NCBI GenBank assembly: GCA_007132395.1
Contig: SLOR01000249.1
Location: 1-13,960, forward strand
DNA length: 13,960 nt
Direction of reading: 5' to 3'
Origin: Bacteroidales bacterium
Lineage (GTDB): Bacteria; Bacteroidota; Bacteroidia; Bacteroidales; UBA7960
Made by a program: the position numbers and the translations under genes
Shown here: positions 13,405-13,960 of the stretch, one piece after another
How the letters are laid out: each line of letters begins with the position of its first letter
How positions within the stretch are numbered: the first letter of the stretch is position 1
Notes under the pieces: model-generated
Seen by the model: the letters and a program-made list of their open reading frames with translations, nothing else
Told to the model about the DNA's origin: nothing
Database searches by the model: none

Positions 13405-13960
13405 ATGACAAAACTACCTTTTGATATTCAGGATAAACTAAAGACTGCCAGGGGGGAGTTCTCCTTTTACAGCCTGGAAAAGCTTGAAAAGTTGGGGCGA
13501 AAAGTTTCTCACCTTCCTTTTTCCATTCGTATTTTGCTGGAAAACACCCTGCGAAACTTTGATGGTTTTGCCATTACTGAAGATAACCTGGAAACGCTGC
13601 TGCAGTGGAGACCGGAACCTTCCGACAAAGATATTCCGTTCAAACCTGCCCGGGTGCTCATGCAGGATTTTACCGGTGTGCCTGCCGTGGTAGATATTGC
13701 CTCCCTGCGTGCCGAGGTGGCCCGCAAAGGGAAAGACCCCAAAGCCATCAATCCCCTGGTGCCGGTAGATTTGGTTATTGACCACTCTGTGCAGGTGGAT
13801 TTTTTTGGAACCCAATATTCCTACGAGAAGAATGTGGAAAAAGAATATGAGCGCAACGGCGAAAGATACCAGTTTCTGAAGTGGGCGCAAAAGGCCTTCG
13901 ATAATTTTTCGGTTGTGCCTCCCGGAATGGGAATTTGCCACCAGGTAAACCTGGAATACC
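13405..13960 (+). CDS. acnA: Aconitate hydratase AcnA, N-terminal fragment
   Basis: Isomerises citrate to isocitrate with a 4Fe-4S cluster. Only 185 residues are present before the right edge. They match the AcnA/IRP-type family closely: FYSLEKLEKLG, LPFSIRILLENTLRNFDG, PARVLMQDFTGVPAVVDIAS, NPLVPVDLVIDHSVQVD, RYQFLKWAQKAF and FSVVPPGMGICHQVNLEY. The cluster-binding cysteines lie beyond the window. It is 31 nt after citrate synthase and in the same direction, completing a three-gene set for citrate, isocitrate and 2-oxoglutarate formation. Confidence 0.95.
   Translation, partial: MTKLPFDIQDKLKTARGEFSFYSLEKLEKLGRKVSHLPFSIRILLENTLRNFDGFAITEDNLETLLQWRPEPSDKDIPFKPARVLMQDFTGVPAVVDIASLRAEVARKGKDPKAINPLVPVDLVIDHSVQVDFFGTQYSYEKNVEKEYERNGERYQFLKWAQKAFDNFSVVPPGMGICHQVNLEY

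Noticed and set aside
13438..13941. 167-codon minus-strand ORF at the right edge
   Set aside because: Antisense shadow of acnA, which matches its family along the whole fragment.

Overview
The window reads as a chromosomal segment of a Bacteroidota bacterium, probably from the Bacteroidales/Marinilabiliales side. The evidence is the repeated TAnnTTTG (-7) promoter motif ahead of genes, the near absence of Shine-Dalgarno sequences, a lipoprotein with the Bacteroidota surface-export signal CQKDDE, the DUF6452/DUF6048 pair, and a mitochondrial-like citrate synthase beside a eukaryote-like NADP isocitrate dehydrogenase. No insertion sequence, tRNA, rRNA or CRISPR array was seen.

Left part (1-3520). 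The 5' end of a secreted beta-propeller (Reg_prop-like) sensor gene runs off the left edge on the minus strand. It is divergent from a plus-strand REC-PAS-PAS response regulator that lacks a kinase or DNA-binding output. Next comes a minus-strand pair, a DUF6452 lipoprotein followed by a DUF6048 outer-membrane-type protein, whose reading frames overlap by 47 nt. Between this pair and the next gene lies a compact plus-strand RNA element of about 100 nt. It has a perfect 11-bp closing stem, internal hairpins and a T9 tail, and I propose it is a 6S-like (6S-Flavo type) RNA.

Cobalamin block (3521-4718). A TAnnTTTG promoter leads straight into a well-formed cobalamin riboswitch, including the L5-L13 kissing loop. 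Downstream on the same transcript is a DUF4465 surface lipoprotein, a likely B12-binding protein. The aptamer ends only 12 nt before a 30-codon ORF and about 220 nt before the lipoprotein gene, which is unusual.

Putative peptide-modification block (4971-7188, minus strand). One promoter precedes an ArsM-like SAM methyltransferase, a 34-residue Cys-containing peptide gene too short for usual gene calling, and a radical SAM/SPASM enzyme with a peptide-maturase-like N-terminus. This looks like a small uncharacterised RiPP-type system and is the most interesting part of the window.

Right part (7226-13960). A PspC-domain protein and a DUF456 membrane protein overlap by 11 nt on the minus strand. 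Divergent from them is a PlpD-like patatin/POTRA/beta-barrel protein. The window closes with a plus-strand operon icd - citrate synthase - acnA (cut by the right edge), which together convert oxaloacetate and acetyl-CoA to 2-oxoglutarate. The operon has a long leader with two mutually exclusive hairpins.
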